Assembly (NCBI GenBank): GCA_965224065.1
Contig: CBDCYF010000005.1
Span: forward strand, 1,860,001 to 1,924,000
DNA: 64,000 nucleotides
Direction of reading: 5' to 3'
Source: JAOTZA01 sp965224065
GTDB lineage: Bacteria; Acidobacteriota; Thermoanaerobaculia; Multivoradales; JAHEKO01
The translations under genes were made by a program, and so were the position numbers. The notes below the pieces were generated by a model. It had not been told where the DNA came from. It did no database searches and saw only the letters and a program-made list of their open reading frames with translations. Below, piece by piece: positions 44,925 to 53,841 of the stretch; positions within the stretch are counted from its first letter, which is position 1; every line of letters begins with the position of its first letter.

Positions 44925-45533
44925 CTACTGACCGCCGCGCACCGGCCAGAAGAAGTCCTCGCCCGTCTTGGACTCGCCGTTGTCGATGAACCCATTGAAC
45001 ATGTTGATGAAGTAGACGAAGTCGACCGAGAATTCGCTGGTCGTGGCCGAGAAGTAGAAAGCGGTCTGGACGTTCTCAAAACTGCTACCGGCCGGATCGT
45101 CAGACCAGCACGCGGTGCCGTCGTCGTTGGTCAGGAAGGGTGAGCAGCCAGTGGCGGTGGCGGTCATCGCCTCCCACTCGTCACGGGTCGGCAGGCGCCA
45201 GTCTCCCGGCGCCGAGCCGTCGGTCAGCCCACAACGGCCGGTCGAAAGGCCGGCAGTGGTGAGCATGGCGTCGTGCCATTCGGTCGCATTGAAGCACTTG
45301 GCGTTCTTGAGCCAGACGAGCCCGCTTCGCGTGTCGGTCACGGTGCCGTTGCCGCAGTCGACGTAGATGTCTCCGCTGCCGTCGTCGCAAGAGGGCGCCG
45401 CCGTGGTCAGCGCTACGAGGCCTTCGCCGGCCTGACCGGCGAGTGAAACAGCCAGAACGGCAAACACAAACAGGCCCGTCGCCAGGATGGCTTGTCGCTT
45501 CAAACGAGTCGAGATCTCTGAACGAGTGAACAT
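44925..45533 (-). CDS. Secreted DUF1566 (Lcl C-terminal-like) domain protein
   Basis: 202 aa. Signal peptide (about 12-36), then the DUF1566 fold: GNGTVTDTRSGLVWLKNAKCFN, GDWRLPTRDEWEAM, YFSATTSEF and FFWPVRGGQ. These are the hallmark Trp/Leu-Pro-Thr repeats of Lcl/FGE-like carbohydrate-binding lectin folds. Four or more cysteines (residues about 49, 59, 81, 101) suggest disulfides outside the cytoplasm. AGGGAGG lies upstream of the ATG. It is divergent from the S74 surface protein and may belong with it at the cell surface. Confidence 0.85.
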   Translation of the reverse strand: MFTRSEISTRLKRQAILATGLFVFAVLAVSLAGQAGEGLVALTTAAPSCDDGSGDIYVDCGNGTVTDTRSGLVWLKNAKCFNATEWHDAMLTTAGLSTGRCGLTDGSAPGDWRLPTRDEWEAMTATATGCSPFLTNDDGTACWSDDPAGSSFENVQTAFYFSATTSEFSVDFVYFINMFNGFIDNGESKTGEDFFWPVRGGQ

Positions 45534-45698
45534 GGAGCACCTCCCTGAACGGCCATCTCAGCCGTCTCATCCATGTAAGCGAGAAAGACGGCACGATCCG
45601 GTCAAGCTCCCGCCGGTGGGCGGGGTGACTGGTTCGTTAGCGGGTTCTCGCTTACCTCCGTGGGGAAGGCTTTCAAAACCGACGGAGGAGGATTCGAC

Positions 45699-47339
45699 AT
45701 GAGACTGAAAACGCAAGTCATCGGAAGTCTGGCGAGTATGGCGACAATGGTGGCACCGCTGCTGGCGGCGGGCCTGGATGGGCCGGTTCCGGCGGCGCCA
45801 GGTGGGCCGGGCACGGCGACCTCTGTCGCCCGAGCCTGTCCGACGTTCCACTGGAGCGTCGTGCCCCGGGCCGCTGGATACGAGCTGGCGGTCTACCGGA
45901 TCGACGGCGACGCCGGCGACCCGAGGGCCGCTGCCCTGCCCCGGATACACCAGCGCCTCGACGGCAACGTCGGCGGGTGGACCTTGCCCCCGGGGCGTTG
46001 CCTCGAGCCCGGCTCGCGCTACGCCTGGTCGGTGCGCGTCATCGGGCCGGAGGCGGCGGTAGAGAGTCCGTGGTCGGAGCCCGCCTTGTTCGAGGTCGCC
46101 CCGGCGCCGTCGCTCGCGGAGATCGAGGCGGCGCTCGAGCTCTTACGCCGAAACTCGGCCGAAGACCACCTGACCGACGCTTCGATGTTAGAAGGCCCGG
46201 TGGACGAGCCCGCACACGCCGCCGCGAAATCGGCGGGCGAGCCCGCACGTACCAATGATCTTCAGACGCCGCTCGCGCCCGGCGCCGCTGGCCCCGGCTC
46301 GCGCGCGGCTCCAGCCCAGGGCGCGTCGCCTTCGCTCGTCGTGGACGACCAGATCCACCTCGGAGAAGACAGTGACGTTTTCCGGCAGGGCGTCCCGTTT
46401 CTGTGGACCGATGGCGTACCGACGGGCTCCGGCAACCTGGGACTCGGTCTCAACGCGCTCGCCGTGACGACCGGGACACGCAGTACCGCGGTCGGCAACC
46501 TGGCATTGCGCGACAATACGACGGGATCGAGCAACAGCGCGTTCGGCGAGGACGCGCTCCGGGACAACACGCTAGGGTCCAGCAACACTGCGGTCGGACA
46601 GGGCGCGCTGCGCGAGAACGAGACCGGCGCGCGCAATACGGCGATGGGTCAGGGGGCGATGCTCTTCAACGACACCGGCTGGGACAACACCGCCCTGGGC
46701 GAGGACGCGCTCAAGAACGTCAGGAGCGGCGGCAGCGACAACATCGGGATCGGCCGCCGGGCAGGGTTCCAGCTCGGGACGACCAGCGACAACATTATGA
46801 TCGGCAACGAAGGTCTCGTCACCGACTCGCAGACCATCCGCATCGGCGTCCAGGGAACGCACCTGCGCACCCACATCGCGGGGATCTCCGGTATCTCGGT
46901 TGGCGGGGCCAACGTCGTCGTGGGGTCGGACGGGCGGCTCGGCGTCGGCGCCTCGTCACGCCGATTCAAGGAAGACGTGCGCGACATGGACGAGGTGAGC
47001 GAGGTGCTGTCGCGGCTGCGGCCGGTGCGATTCCGATACAAACCCGAGCACACGAGCGCGGCCGACCGGCTGGTGGAGTACGGACTGATCGCCGAAGAGG
47101 TGGCCGAGGTGCTGCCCGAGCTCGTGGCGCGCGACGCCGACGGCGAGCCCTACACGGTGCGCTACGACCTGCTCTCCTCCTTGCTCCTCAAAGAGCTCCA
47201 GCGGCTCCAGCGGACGAACGATGCGGTGGATCTGCAGCAGGCACGGCTGATCGGAGCCCAGCGTACAGAGATCGAAACGCTCAAGGGAGAGCTCGCCGGG
47301 TTGCGCCGCACGCTGGACCGGAGGCGGGCGCGCCGGTAG
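45699..47339 (+). CDS. Secreted beta-roll protein with C-terminal S74 intramolecular chaperone domain
   Basis: 546 aa from the ATG at 45699 (GGAGGAGG 7 nt upstream). A signal peptide (to about 26) precedes an Fn3-like domain (about 40-145, CPTFHWSVVPRAAGYELAVYR). A proline/alanine linker leads to a beta-roll of four 17-residue repeats of the form TGxxNTAxGxxALxxN (about 255-345), like YadA-type heads. The C-terminus is an S74 domain (about 420-500: SSRRFKEDVRDMDEVSEVLSRLRPVRFRY) with the Ser-Lys dyad of phage-tail-fibre self-cleaving chaperones, and a trailing coiled coil. I infer a trimeric, self-processed surface adhesin; a phage-derived origin of the S74 part is likely. Confidence 0.8.
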   Translation: MRLKTQVIGSLASMATMVAPLLAAGLDGPVPAAPGGPGTATSVARACPTFHWSVVPRAAGYELAVYRIDGDAGDPRAAALPRIHQRLDGNVGGWTLPPGRCLEPGSRYAWSVRVIGPEAAVESPWSEPALFEVAPAPSLAEIEAALELLRRNSAEDHLTDASMLEGPVDEPAHAAAKSAGEPARTNDLQTPLAPGAAGPGSRAAPAQGASPSLVVDDQIHLGEDSDVFRQGVPFLWTDGVPTGSGNLGLGLNALAVTTGTRSTAVGNLALRDNTTGSSNSAFGEDALRDNTLGSSNTAVGQGALRENETGARNTAMGQGAMLFNDTGWDNTALGEDALKNVRSGGSDNIGIGRRAGFQLGTTSDNIMIGNEGLVTDSQTIRIGVQGTHLRTHIAGISGISVGGANVVVGSDGRLGVGASSRRFKEDVRDMDEVSEVLSRLRPVRFRYKPEHTSAADRLVEYGLIAEEVAEVLPELVARDADGEPYTVRYDLLSSLLLKELQRLQRTNDAVDLQQARLIGAQRTEIETLKGELAGLRRTLDRRRARR

Positions 47340-47350
47340 TGGCGGCTGGG

Positions 47351-50110
47351 TCAGCCGGTTGCGCAGGACTCGGCCACGGCCTCGGCTCGGAGTCGATCGG
47401 GATCGGCCGCGGGCAACTCAGCGCGCAGCACGGGTAGGGACGCGCGCACCAGATCGGTAGCCGCGGGGCAGCCGACCGCCGCGGCGGTCAGCTCTGCCAG
47501 CCGGGCACGGCCGATCGCGAGGCTGAGGTCGTCGTCGCCCGAACTCGCCTCCATCAAGGCAACCGAGCGCTTGAGCTGGAGACGAGCCTCGGAGCTGCGA
47601 CCGAGACGCTGGTTGACCTCAGCCAGTTGGAGCAAGGGCGCCGCGAGGCTGGGATGATTCGGATCGAGCGCCTGCTCGCGAACCGTGATTGCTCGCTCGA
47701 AGAGCTCCGCGGCTTCTGCAAGCCGGTCCGCCGCGGCGTAGGTCTCGGCAAGGGTGCCGGTGGCCCATGCGAGCGTCCGCGGATTCTGAATCCCAGCCAG
47801 GATCCCCAAACTCTCGCGTCCCCACGCGATGGCGTCGTCGAAGCGACCCTGGTGGCGAGCCACCCGGCCCAGGTTGGCCCACGTGATCGCGGCGGCCAAC
47901 GGGTTGCCGCCTGTCGGAGACTGGTGGATCGAAAGGATCTCGCGGTAGACGTCTTCGGCCTGGGCGTGGCGCCCTCGCCTGCCGTGCAGCGCCGCCATCC
48001 CTTCGAGAACACCGGCGTACGAGGGGTGATCGGATCCGACGAGCTTCAGGTAGACAGCACCGGCCCGCTCGTAGAGAGGCAGGGCCTCGTCTTCGCGCCC
48101 CTGCAGCATCAGGGCCACTGCGATCGACTGCAGGGCGTCGCCCACCTTCGTGTGCTCCTCGCCCAGCACCGACTCTCGCAGTTCTAGAACCCGCCGGTAG
48201 TGTCGCTCGGCTTCAGAAAAGTCGCCCCGGCCCCAGGCCATCGTCCCCAACTGATTGACCGTATCGGCGATCCGGTGATCGTCGGGGCCATAGGCGGTGG
48301 TCATGATGTCGAGAGCTCGGCGGACCATCGGCTCGGCGTCGATCGATTCACCGCTATTGACCGACGAGATCGCCAGATGGTTGAGCACCTCGGCTACCTG
48401 CAGGCTCTCCATGCCGCTCGTCTTCTCGTGGATCGTCAGCGCCTCCTCGAGAACGGGCACCGCCGCCGCGGGATCGCCGCCGTCGTGGAGGGCTCGGCCG
48501 AGCGCGAGGAGCAGTCCGCCGACCTCGGACGACCGGTCGCCGAAGGAGCTTCGGCCGGCCGCGACCGCGTCAGTGAGGAGTTCTCTTGAGCGATCAAACG
48601 ACGCCAGCCGGCGATAGATGTCACCCAGGAGGCCAAGCATCTCGATTCGCGTCTCGGTCTCCAGTGTCACTTCGTTCCTGATCTTCTCGGCCCCCGCGTC
48701 AAGAAGATCTTCGGCCGTTAGGCTCCGGCCGCGACGGACGTCGGGGTCGGTCACCTCGAAAAGGGAGCGCAGAAACTGAGCCGTTTGAGTCGCCTTCTCG
48801 GCTTCGCGTCGCGCTCTGTCGCGCTCGACCGACAGGCGCGCCGTGTAGTAGGCGATGAGGCCACCGACCAAGACCAGGAGTCCTGCGCCGGCGACGAGCG
48901 CCAGCGAGTGCCGCCGCGCGAACTTTCGTACTCGGTACGCGAAAGAATCTCCGTACGCCTGAACCGGCAACCCATCAAGATGGCGGCGAACGTCCTCGGA
49001 CAGCTCGGCCACCGAAGCGTAGCGCTGCTCGGGCGGCTTGCGCAGTGCCATCAGCACGATGTTGTCGAGATCGCCGGTCAACGCCTTGCGGAGCTGGGCG
49101 GGCTCCAGGCGACGGGCCCGACCGATGGTCGCCGGCGTGGACGAGCCCGTCCCGGACGCTTTCTCCGGCACCTCCTCGGTGGCGACCGCGCTCGGCCGTC
49201 GTGGATCAGTCTCGCAAACGGCGCGCTCGACGTCGGCCCGCCGGTTCGAGGTCACCCGATGCGCCCGGCGTCCGGTCAGGAGCTCGTAGAGCAAGAGACC
49301 CAGGGCATAGACGTCGGTCGCCGTCGAGACGGGCTCGCCCAAGACCTGCTCGGGGCTGGCGTACTCGGGCGTCATCACGCGGTCCCCGGCGACCGTCACA
49401 GCCGTGGGCCGGCCCATTTCGGACTCGAGCAGCTTGGCGATGCCGAAGTCAAGGAGCTTCGGCTCGCCCCCGGTGGTCACCAGGATGTTCGAGGGCTTGA
49501 GGTCGCGATGGACCACCAGCTTGCGATGCGCCGACTCGACCGCGGCGCAGACTTTTCGGAAGAGGGCGAGCCGGTCTCGGATCGAGAGCCGGTTGGCGTC
49601 GCAGTACTCGTCGATCGGCACGCCCTCGACGTACTCCATGACGAGGTACGGGACACCGGTGTCGGTGGTGCCGCCGTCGAGCAGCCGGGCGATGTTGGGA
49701 TGGTTGAGCTGCGCGAGGATCTGGCGCTCGGCGCGGAAGCGCGCAAGGGTTCGGTCGTCGAACGCGGCGGTGCGGACGATCTTGACCGCGACTCGCTGCT
49801 CGAACTCTTCGTCGACGCGCTCGGCCAGCCAGACGGCGCCCATTCCTCCCTCGCCGATCCGTCGAACCAATCGATAGGGACCGACCACTTCACGGTTGCC
49901 GATAAGCGGCTTGGAGACTTCTTCGGTAGCGGCCGTGAGGACTCGCTGAACCGCGTCGGCGCTCGCGTGCTCGAGAAGCGACTCGACCTCCCGTCGCAGC
50001 TCTGGGTCCTCGCGACACTTGCGAACCAATGCCTCGGCGCGCTCCGCCGCCGGTAGGTCGACGACCTCGTCGAAGATCTCCTGTATCCGCAGCCAGCGCG
50101 TCTTGCCCAT
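47351..50110 (-). CDS. Transmembrane Ser/Thr protein kinase with C-terminal TPR array
   Basis: 919 aa. The kinase domain (about 75-350) has GEGGMGAVWLAE, VAVK (ATP lysine), catalytic HRDLKPSN and DFG (LLDFGIAKLLE). One TM helix (about 400-425, LALVAGAGLLVLVGGLIAYYTARL) is followed by extracytoplasmic TPRs (about 470-860; PMVRRALDIMTTAYGPDDHRIAD, HYRRVLELRESVLGEEHTKVG). This layout is widespread in Acidobacteriota and Planctomycetota. It is 9 nt after the ECF sigma gene, so the pair probably forms a signalling unit in which the kinase acts on or with the sigma factor. AGGGG precedes the ATG. Confidence 0.93.
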   Translation of the reverse strand: MGKTRWLRIQEIFDEVVDLPAAERAEALVRKCREDPELRREVESLLEHASADAVQRVLTAATEEVSKPLIGNREVVGPYRLVRRIGEGGMGAVWLAERVDEEFEQRVAVKIVRTAAFDDRTLARFRAERQILAQLNHPNIARLLDGGTTDTGVPYLVMEYVEGVPIDEYCDANRLSIRDRLALFRKVCAAVESAHRKLVVHRDLKPSNILVTTGGEPKLLDFGIAKLLESEMGRPTAVTVAGDRVMTPEYASPEQVLGEPVSTATDVYALGLLLYELLTGRRAHRVTSNRRADVERAVCETDPRRPSAVATEEVPEKASGTGSSTPATIGRARRLEPAQLRKALTGDLDNIVLMALRKPPEQRYASVAELSEDVRRHLDGLPVQAYGDSFAYRVRKFARRHSLALVAGAGLLVLVGGLIAYYTARLSVERDRARREAEKATQTAQFLRSLFEVTDPDVRRGRSLTAEDLLDAGAEKIRNEVTLETETRIEMLGLLGDIYRRLASFDRSRELLTDAVAAGRSSFGDRSSEVGGLLLALGRALHDGGDPAAAVPVLEEALTIHEKTSGMESLQVAEVLNHLAISSVNSGESIDAEPMVRRALDIMTTAYGPDDHRIADTVNQLGTMAWGRGDFSEAERHYRRVLELRESVLGEEHTKVGDALQSIAVALMLQGREDEALPLYERAGAVYLKLVGSDHPSYAGVLEGMAALHGRRGRHAQAEDVYREILSIHQSPTGGNPLAAAITWANLGRVARHQGRFDDAIAWGRESLGILAGIQNPRTLAWATGTLAETYAAADRLAEAAELFERAITVREQALDPNHPSLAAPLLQLAEVNQRLGRSSEARLQLKRSVALMEASSGDDDLSLAIGRARLAELTAAAVGCPAATDLVRASLPVLRAELPAADPDRLRAEAVAESCATG

Positions 50111-50119
50111 CGCGTCCCC

Positions 50120-50734
50120 TCAGGCGAGCGCGCGCTCGAGCCACGCTCTGGCGAACCGCAGCTCGCGGGTGATGGTGGCCTCGGACACGCCCAGGGCCTC
50201 CGCGGCCTCGTCGTAGGTCAGGCCCCCGAAGTAGTGGAGCTCCACGATCCGGGCCTTGCGCTCGTCGAGCTCGGCCAGCCTGGTTAGAGCAGCATCGAGG
50301 TCGAGCACGTCGGGGGCGGCTTGGGGCGTTTTGGAATGCTCGTCGACGAGCGTCACCCGCAGCCGGCCACCACCGCGCTTCAGACTCCTCTTCGCCTTGG
50401 CGTGGTCAACCAGCACGCGCCGCATGGCCTGGGAGGCAACGGCGAAGAAATGGACCCGGTCGGACCATTCAATCTCGCTGTCGGAGAGCCGCAGATAGAC
50501 CTCATTGACTAGCGCCGTGGGCTGGAGCGTATGGTCCGGGCGCTCGCGCCGCAAGCGGCGCTGCGCCTGCTTCTGGAGCTCCGGGTAGACCCGTTCCAAC
50601 AACGCGTCGCGTGCGCCGGTGTCGCCTCGTCGCCACCGATGCAAAAGCTCAGTCAGGCTACCCGTCTCTCCCTCCACATGAGTAAGCGAAATCTGGACGA
50701 CTTCTCCGTCACACGAACCGGGAACGGTCCCCAC
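50120..50734 (-). CDS. ECF sigma factor, TIGR02999-type
   Basis: 204 aa from the GTG at 50734 (a GTG at 50677 is possible and gives the family's usual N-terminus). Region 2: ELQKQAQRRLRRERPDHTLQPTALVNEVYLRL and HFFAVASQAMRRVLVDHAKAKRSLKRGG, a segment specific to this subfamily. Region 4: LDERKARIVELHYFGGLTYDEAAEALGVSEATITRELRFARAWL, the -35 binding helix-turn-helix. No anti-sigma gene is adjacent; the downstream kinase probably takes the regulatory role. Confidence 0.93.
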   Translation of the reverse strand: MGTVPGSCDGEVVQISLTHVEGETGSLTELLHRWRRGDTGARDALLERVYPELQKQAQRRLRRERPDHTLQPTALVNEVYLRLSDSEIEWSDRVHFFAVASQAMRRVLVDHAKAKRSLKRGGGRLRVTLVDEHSKTPQAAPDVLDLDAALTRLAELDERKARIVELHYFGGLTYDEAAEALGVSEATITRELRFARAWLERALA

Positions 50735-50928
50735 TTACCCGGCATCAACCGCCACTCATCGACCTTGCGTTGAGTTTACTACCCGGCTCACTCCGTGACT
50801 GTGACATTTAAAAATGACCCCGTTGGCGACCGACGGAACACCGACGGCGTGCGGCTGTCGGTTCGGCTGTTAGACTGCTCGTAATCGCGCCAAACCAGGC
50901 GAACCACACCGCGCAATAGGGGAATTTT

Positions 50929-51534
50929 ATGGCTACCGCGGAAAGAGTCTTCTGGGAAACGGTCGTTGCGCTCGGTTTTGTGGCCTTGCTGGCGGCTTCG
51001 TGGTTTCTCTCGGGACGCCGGGCCGCCCACCGGCTCGAGGAGACGGCCAGGGAGAGCCGCGCCGCGGCCGAGGTCGTGGCCCACGACCACCAGCAGGCGC
51101 TCCACGCACTCGGCTCGACGTGCGAGGGCTGGGCGGATTCGCAGGCGCGCAGCGAGGCAGAGGCGGCGTTTCGGGCCTTCTCCGCCGGGATCCAACCGGC
51201 TGCAGCCGCCCGCTGGACGCGCTTTCTGGGGGTTACCAGAGACGAGCTGCTGCGGTACCCGAGAGTCGCCTTTGTTCACTTGATGACTCCCGGTGGCAGG
51301 GTTCTGATGTCGAGCGATGATGACCTCACCGCGGCCGGACGGGTTGATGAGCGCGCCGACTGGGCGCGCGCGACCCAAGGCTTGGAGACCCGGCGCGAGG
51401 ACGGCAGCTCGATCCTGGAGATGGCGGCACCGGTGTTGGAGAACGGCCAGGCGATCGCCTATTTGTGGCTGGGATATGACGTCACCGCGGCCAAGGACGC
51501 GACCCGCCCGGAGGCGCTGCGCGCGGCGGGTTGA
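50929..51534 (+). CDS. Single-TM protein with extracytoplasmic PAS/Cache-like sensor domain
   Basis: 201 aa. A TM helix at about 8-27 (WETVVALGFVALLAASWFL) is followed by a helical linker with EETARESRAAAEVVAHDHQQALHAL and a PAS/Cache-like domain (about 90-185: FVHLMTPGGRVLMSSDDDL, SSILEMAAPVLENGQAIAYLWLGYD). There is no kinase, cyclase or other output domain in the gene, and no obvious partner follows. It may be a truncated receptor or a co-sensor for another kinase. Confidence 0.7.
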   Translation: MATAERVFWETVVALGFVALLAASWFLSGRRAAHRLEETARESRAAAEVVAHDHQQALHALGSTCEGWADSQARSEAEAAFRAFSAGIQPAAAARWTRFLGVTRDELLRYPRVAFVHLMTPGGRVLMSSDDDLTAAGRVDERADWARATQGLETRREDGSSILEMAAPVLENGQAIAYLWLGYDVTAAKDATRPEALRAAG

Positions 51535-51570
51535 TCCGGCCGCGGGCGGGCTCGAACAGCGACATTCAAG

Positions 51571-51757
51571 ACGGGCGGGGGCAAGCCCCGCCCCTACATA
51601 CCCAGCGGCCCACGCCCGAACAAATTGCCGGGCGGGGGCCGGTAATCAAAACGGGCGGGGGCAAGCCCCGCCCCTACACACACAGCGGCGGGCGCCGAGC
51701 GGGTCGCCCGGAGCGGACGCTGCTTGAGCTGGAGCGACGGGCGACCCCCAGGCGCCC
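51571..51757. repeat. Dispersed repeats: two GC palindromes and the 60-nt family
   Basis: Identical GGGCGGGGGCAAGCCCCGCC-type palindromes are at 51571-51597 and 51652-51678. The 64-nt unit 51694-51757 is nearly identical to 38032-38092. They fill the gap between the two convergent genes around 51.6 kb. Confidence 0.85.
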
Positions 51758-51776
51758 GTCTCCAAAAAGCCCGTGG

Positions 51777-53831
51777 TCAGTAATCGAGCACTTCGCGAGC
51801 CGCGGCCAGAACTTTTTCTTTGTTCGGAAGCAGATGCTGTTCGAGGTTTTTCGCAAACGGCACCGGCCGGTCGGGGAACGCCACACGCTTGAGCGGAGCG
51901 TCTAGCCAGGGGAAGGCGCCGTCGGCCAGCCGCGCCACCACCTCGGCCCCAAAGCCCGCGGTCAGCGGCGCCTCGTGCACGATCACCGCGCGGCCGGTCC
52001 GCCGGACCGAGGCCAGGACGGTTTCCTCGTCAAACGGGACCAGGGTGCGTAGATCGACGACTTCCGCTTCGACGCCGGTTTGGGCCAGCTCCTCCGCGGC
52101 CTCGCGACACAGCCAGGTCGACGAGCCATAGCCCACCAGGGTCAGATCGCGGCCCTCCCGAACGAGTAGCGCCTCGCCGATCCGGGCCGCAGGGATCTCC
52201 GCGGGCAGGGGCTCCTTAATTCGCCGGTAGAGAAATTTGTGCTCACAAAAGATCACCGGGTTGGGATCCCGAATCGCCGAGCGCAGCAGACCGCCGGCGT
52301 CCGCTGCGGTGGCGGGGCAAACCACCTTGAGGCCCGCGGTGTGCGCGAACCAGGCTTCGGGGCTCTGGGAGTGAAACGGACCGGCACCCACCCCGCCCCC
52401 GTAAGGCAGACGCACCACGATCGGACAGGGGGTCTCCCAACGGTAGAACAGCTTGGCGGCTACGTTGACCAACTGGTTGAAGCCACAGGAGACAAAGTCG
52501 GCGAACTGCATCTCGACCACCACCCGGTAGCCCGAGAGAGCCGCCCCGATGGCGATTCCGAGGGTCCCGCTCTCGGCGATCGGCGTGTCCAGAACCCGAT
52601 CCGGCCAGCGCTCATAGAGCCCACGGGTGACCCGGAAAGCGCCTTCAAAGACGCCGATGTCCTGGCCCATCAGGATCAGCTTGTCGTCACGCTCCATCTC
52701 GTCTTCGAGGACCCGGTGGATCGCCTGGACATAGGTTTGCTCCTCGGTCTCGGACGGTGCCGGAGCTTCGGCGACCGGAGCCTCGCCGGTGGCAAAGACG
52801 GGACGGCTCGCGGTCTCGGCCTCGGGTGCCGGGGCTTCGAGGGCGGCGGCCACCGCCTCCTCGATCAGCTCGTGGATCCTCGCTTCGAGCCGGCCGCGAG
52901 TCTCGCCGTCCAGTAGGTCCTCTTGCTCCAAGCGCTCGGCATAGGCCGGCACCGGGTCGGCCGCCACATAGCCGGCCAACTCGTCCTCGGGCACCACCTT
53001 GAGCGAATCGTCTCCCTGGCTGTGGCCCCTCATCCGGCCCAGCACCGCTTCGATCAGGGTCGGTCCATTTCCCGAGCGCGCACGGGCCACGGCCCGCTCG
53101 ACCGTCTCCGTCACCGCCTCGGGATCGTTCCCGTCGACGGTCTCGGCCGCGATCCCGTAACCCTTACCCCGGTCGCTCAGCTTCTCGCAGCCGTACTGGA
53201 GCCGCGTCGGCGTGGAGAACGCGTAGCGGTTGTTCTCGACGATCAGAACCAACGGTAGCCGCCAGACCGCCGCCATGTTGAGGCCTTCGTGGAAATCACC
53301 GGTCGAGGTGCCGCCGTCGCCGATGAAGTTGAGCGCCACACGATCGCCGCCTTCCTGCCGCAGCGCAAACGCGCAACCCGCCGCCACCGGGATCATGGAC
53401 CCCAGATGGCTGATCATCCCCACGTGACGGATGCCCCGCTCGGGGACCAGATACCCGTAGTGAAACGACCGCTCGACCCCTTCCGAGAAACCGCCGGACC
53501 GGCCGAGCAACTGCCTCGCCAGACGCTCGAGCAGTGCCGCCGGGTCGGGCCGCCGCTCGCCGGCCGCCGGCTCGAACCTAAAATCCGGGAAGGCCCTGGC
53601 GGGATCCAGGTACACGGCCAGGATGGCTCCGAGGTCCCGGTGGAGCGTGCAGAGCGCATCGCCGGGCTCGAGCGCCAGCCCGGCCGGCACGGTCGTCGCC
53701 TCATTGCCGATCTCGCTATACCACTTGGAAATCCGCCCGGTCAGCAGCAACGACTCGAAGCGCTTGTCGAGCTCGCGGGCGAGCTTCATGTAGGCGTAGC
53801 GGGCGCGGGCCGCCTGTGGGCTCCGAGTCAC
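51777..53831 (-). CDS. Thiamine-diphosphate 2-oxoacid dehydrogenase E1, alpha and beta fused
   Basis: 684 aa from the GTG at 53831, 10 nt after the preceding stop. The alpha part (1 to about 320) carries the ThDP motif GDGGTSTGDFHEG...VENNRYAFS. An Ala/Pro/Glu linker (about 325-355) leads to the beta part (about 360-684) with the GQDIGVFEGAFRVTRGL, GTLGIAIGAAL and IVVRLPYGGGVGAGPFHSQS segments. It is closest to branched-chain 2-oxoisovalerate/acetoin-type E1 components. Neither E2 nor E3 is in the window, so the complex must draw these from elsewhere. It is the last gene of the zinc-ribbon/SPFH operon. Confidence 0.9.
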   Translation of the reverse strand: MTRSPQAARARYAYMKLARELDKRFESLLLTGRISKWYSEIGNEATTVPAGLALEPGDALCTLHRDLGAILAVYLDPARAFPDFRFEPAAGERRPDPAALLERLARQLLGRSGGFSEGVERSFHYGYLVPERGIRHVGMISHLGSMIPVAAGCAFALRQEGGDRVALNFIGDGGTSTGDFHEGLNMAAVWRLPLVLIVENNRYAFSTPTRLQYGCEKLSDRGKGYGIAAETVDGNDPEAVTETVERAVARARSGNGPTLIEAVLGRMRGHSQGDDSLKVVPEDELAGYVAADPVPAYAERLEQEDLLDGETRGRLEARIHELIEEAVAAALEAPAPEAETASRPVFATGEAPVAEAPAPSETEEQTYVQAIHRVLEDEMERDDKLILMGQDIGVFEGAFRVTRGLYERWPDRVLDTPIAESGTLGIAIGAALSGYRVVVEMQFADFVSCGFNQLVNVAAKLFYRWETPCPIVVRLPYGGGVGAGPFHSQSPEAWFAHTAGLKVVCPATAADAGGLLRSAIRDPNPVIFCEHKFLYRRIKEPLPAEIPAARIGEALLVREGRDLTLVGYGSSTWLCREAAEELAQTGVEAEVVDLRTLVPFDEETVLASVRRTGRAVIVHEAPLTAGFGAEVVARLADGAFPWLDAPLKRVAFPDRPVPFAKNLEQHLLPNKEKVLAAAREVLDY

Positions 53832-53841
53832 AGGCGTCAGG

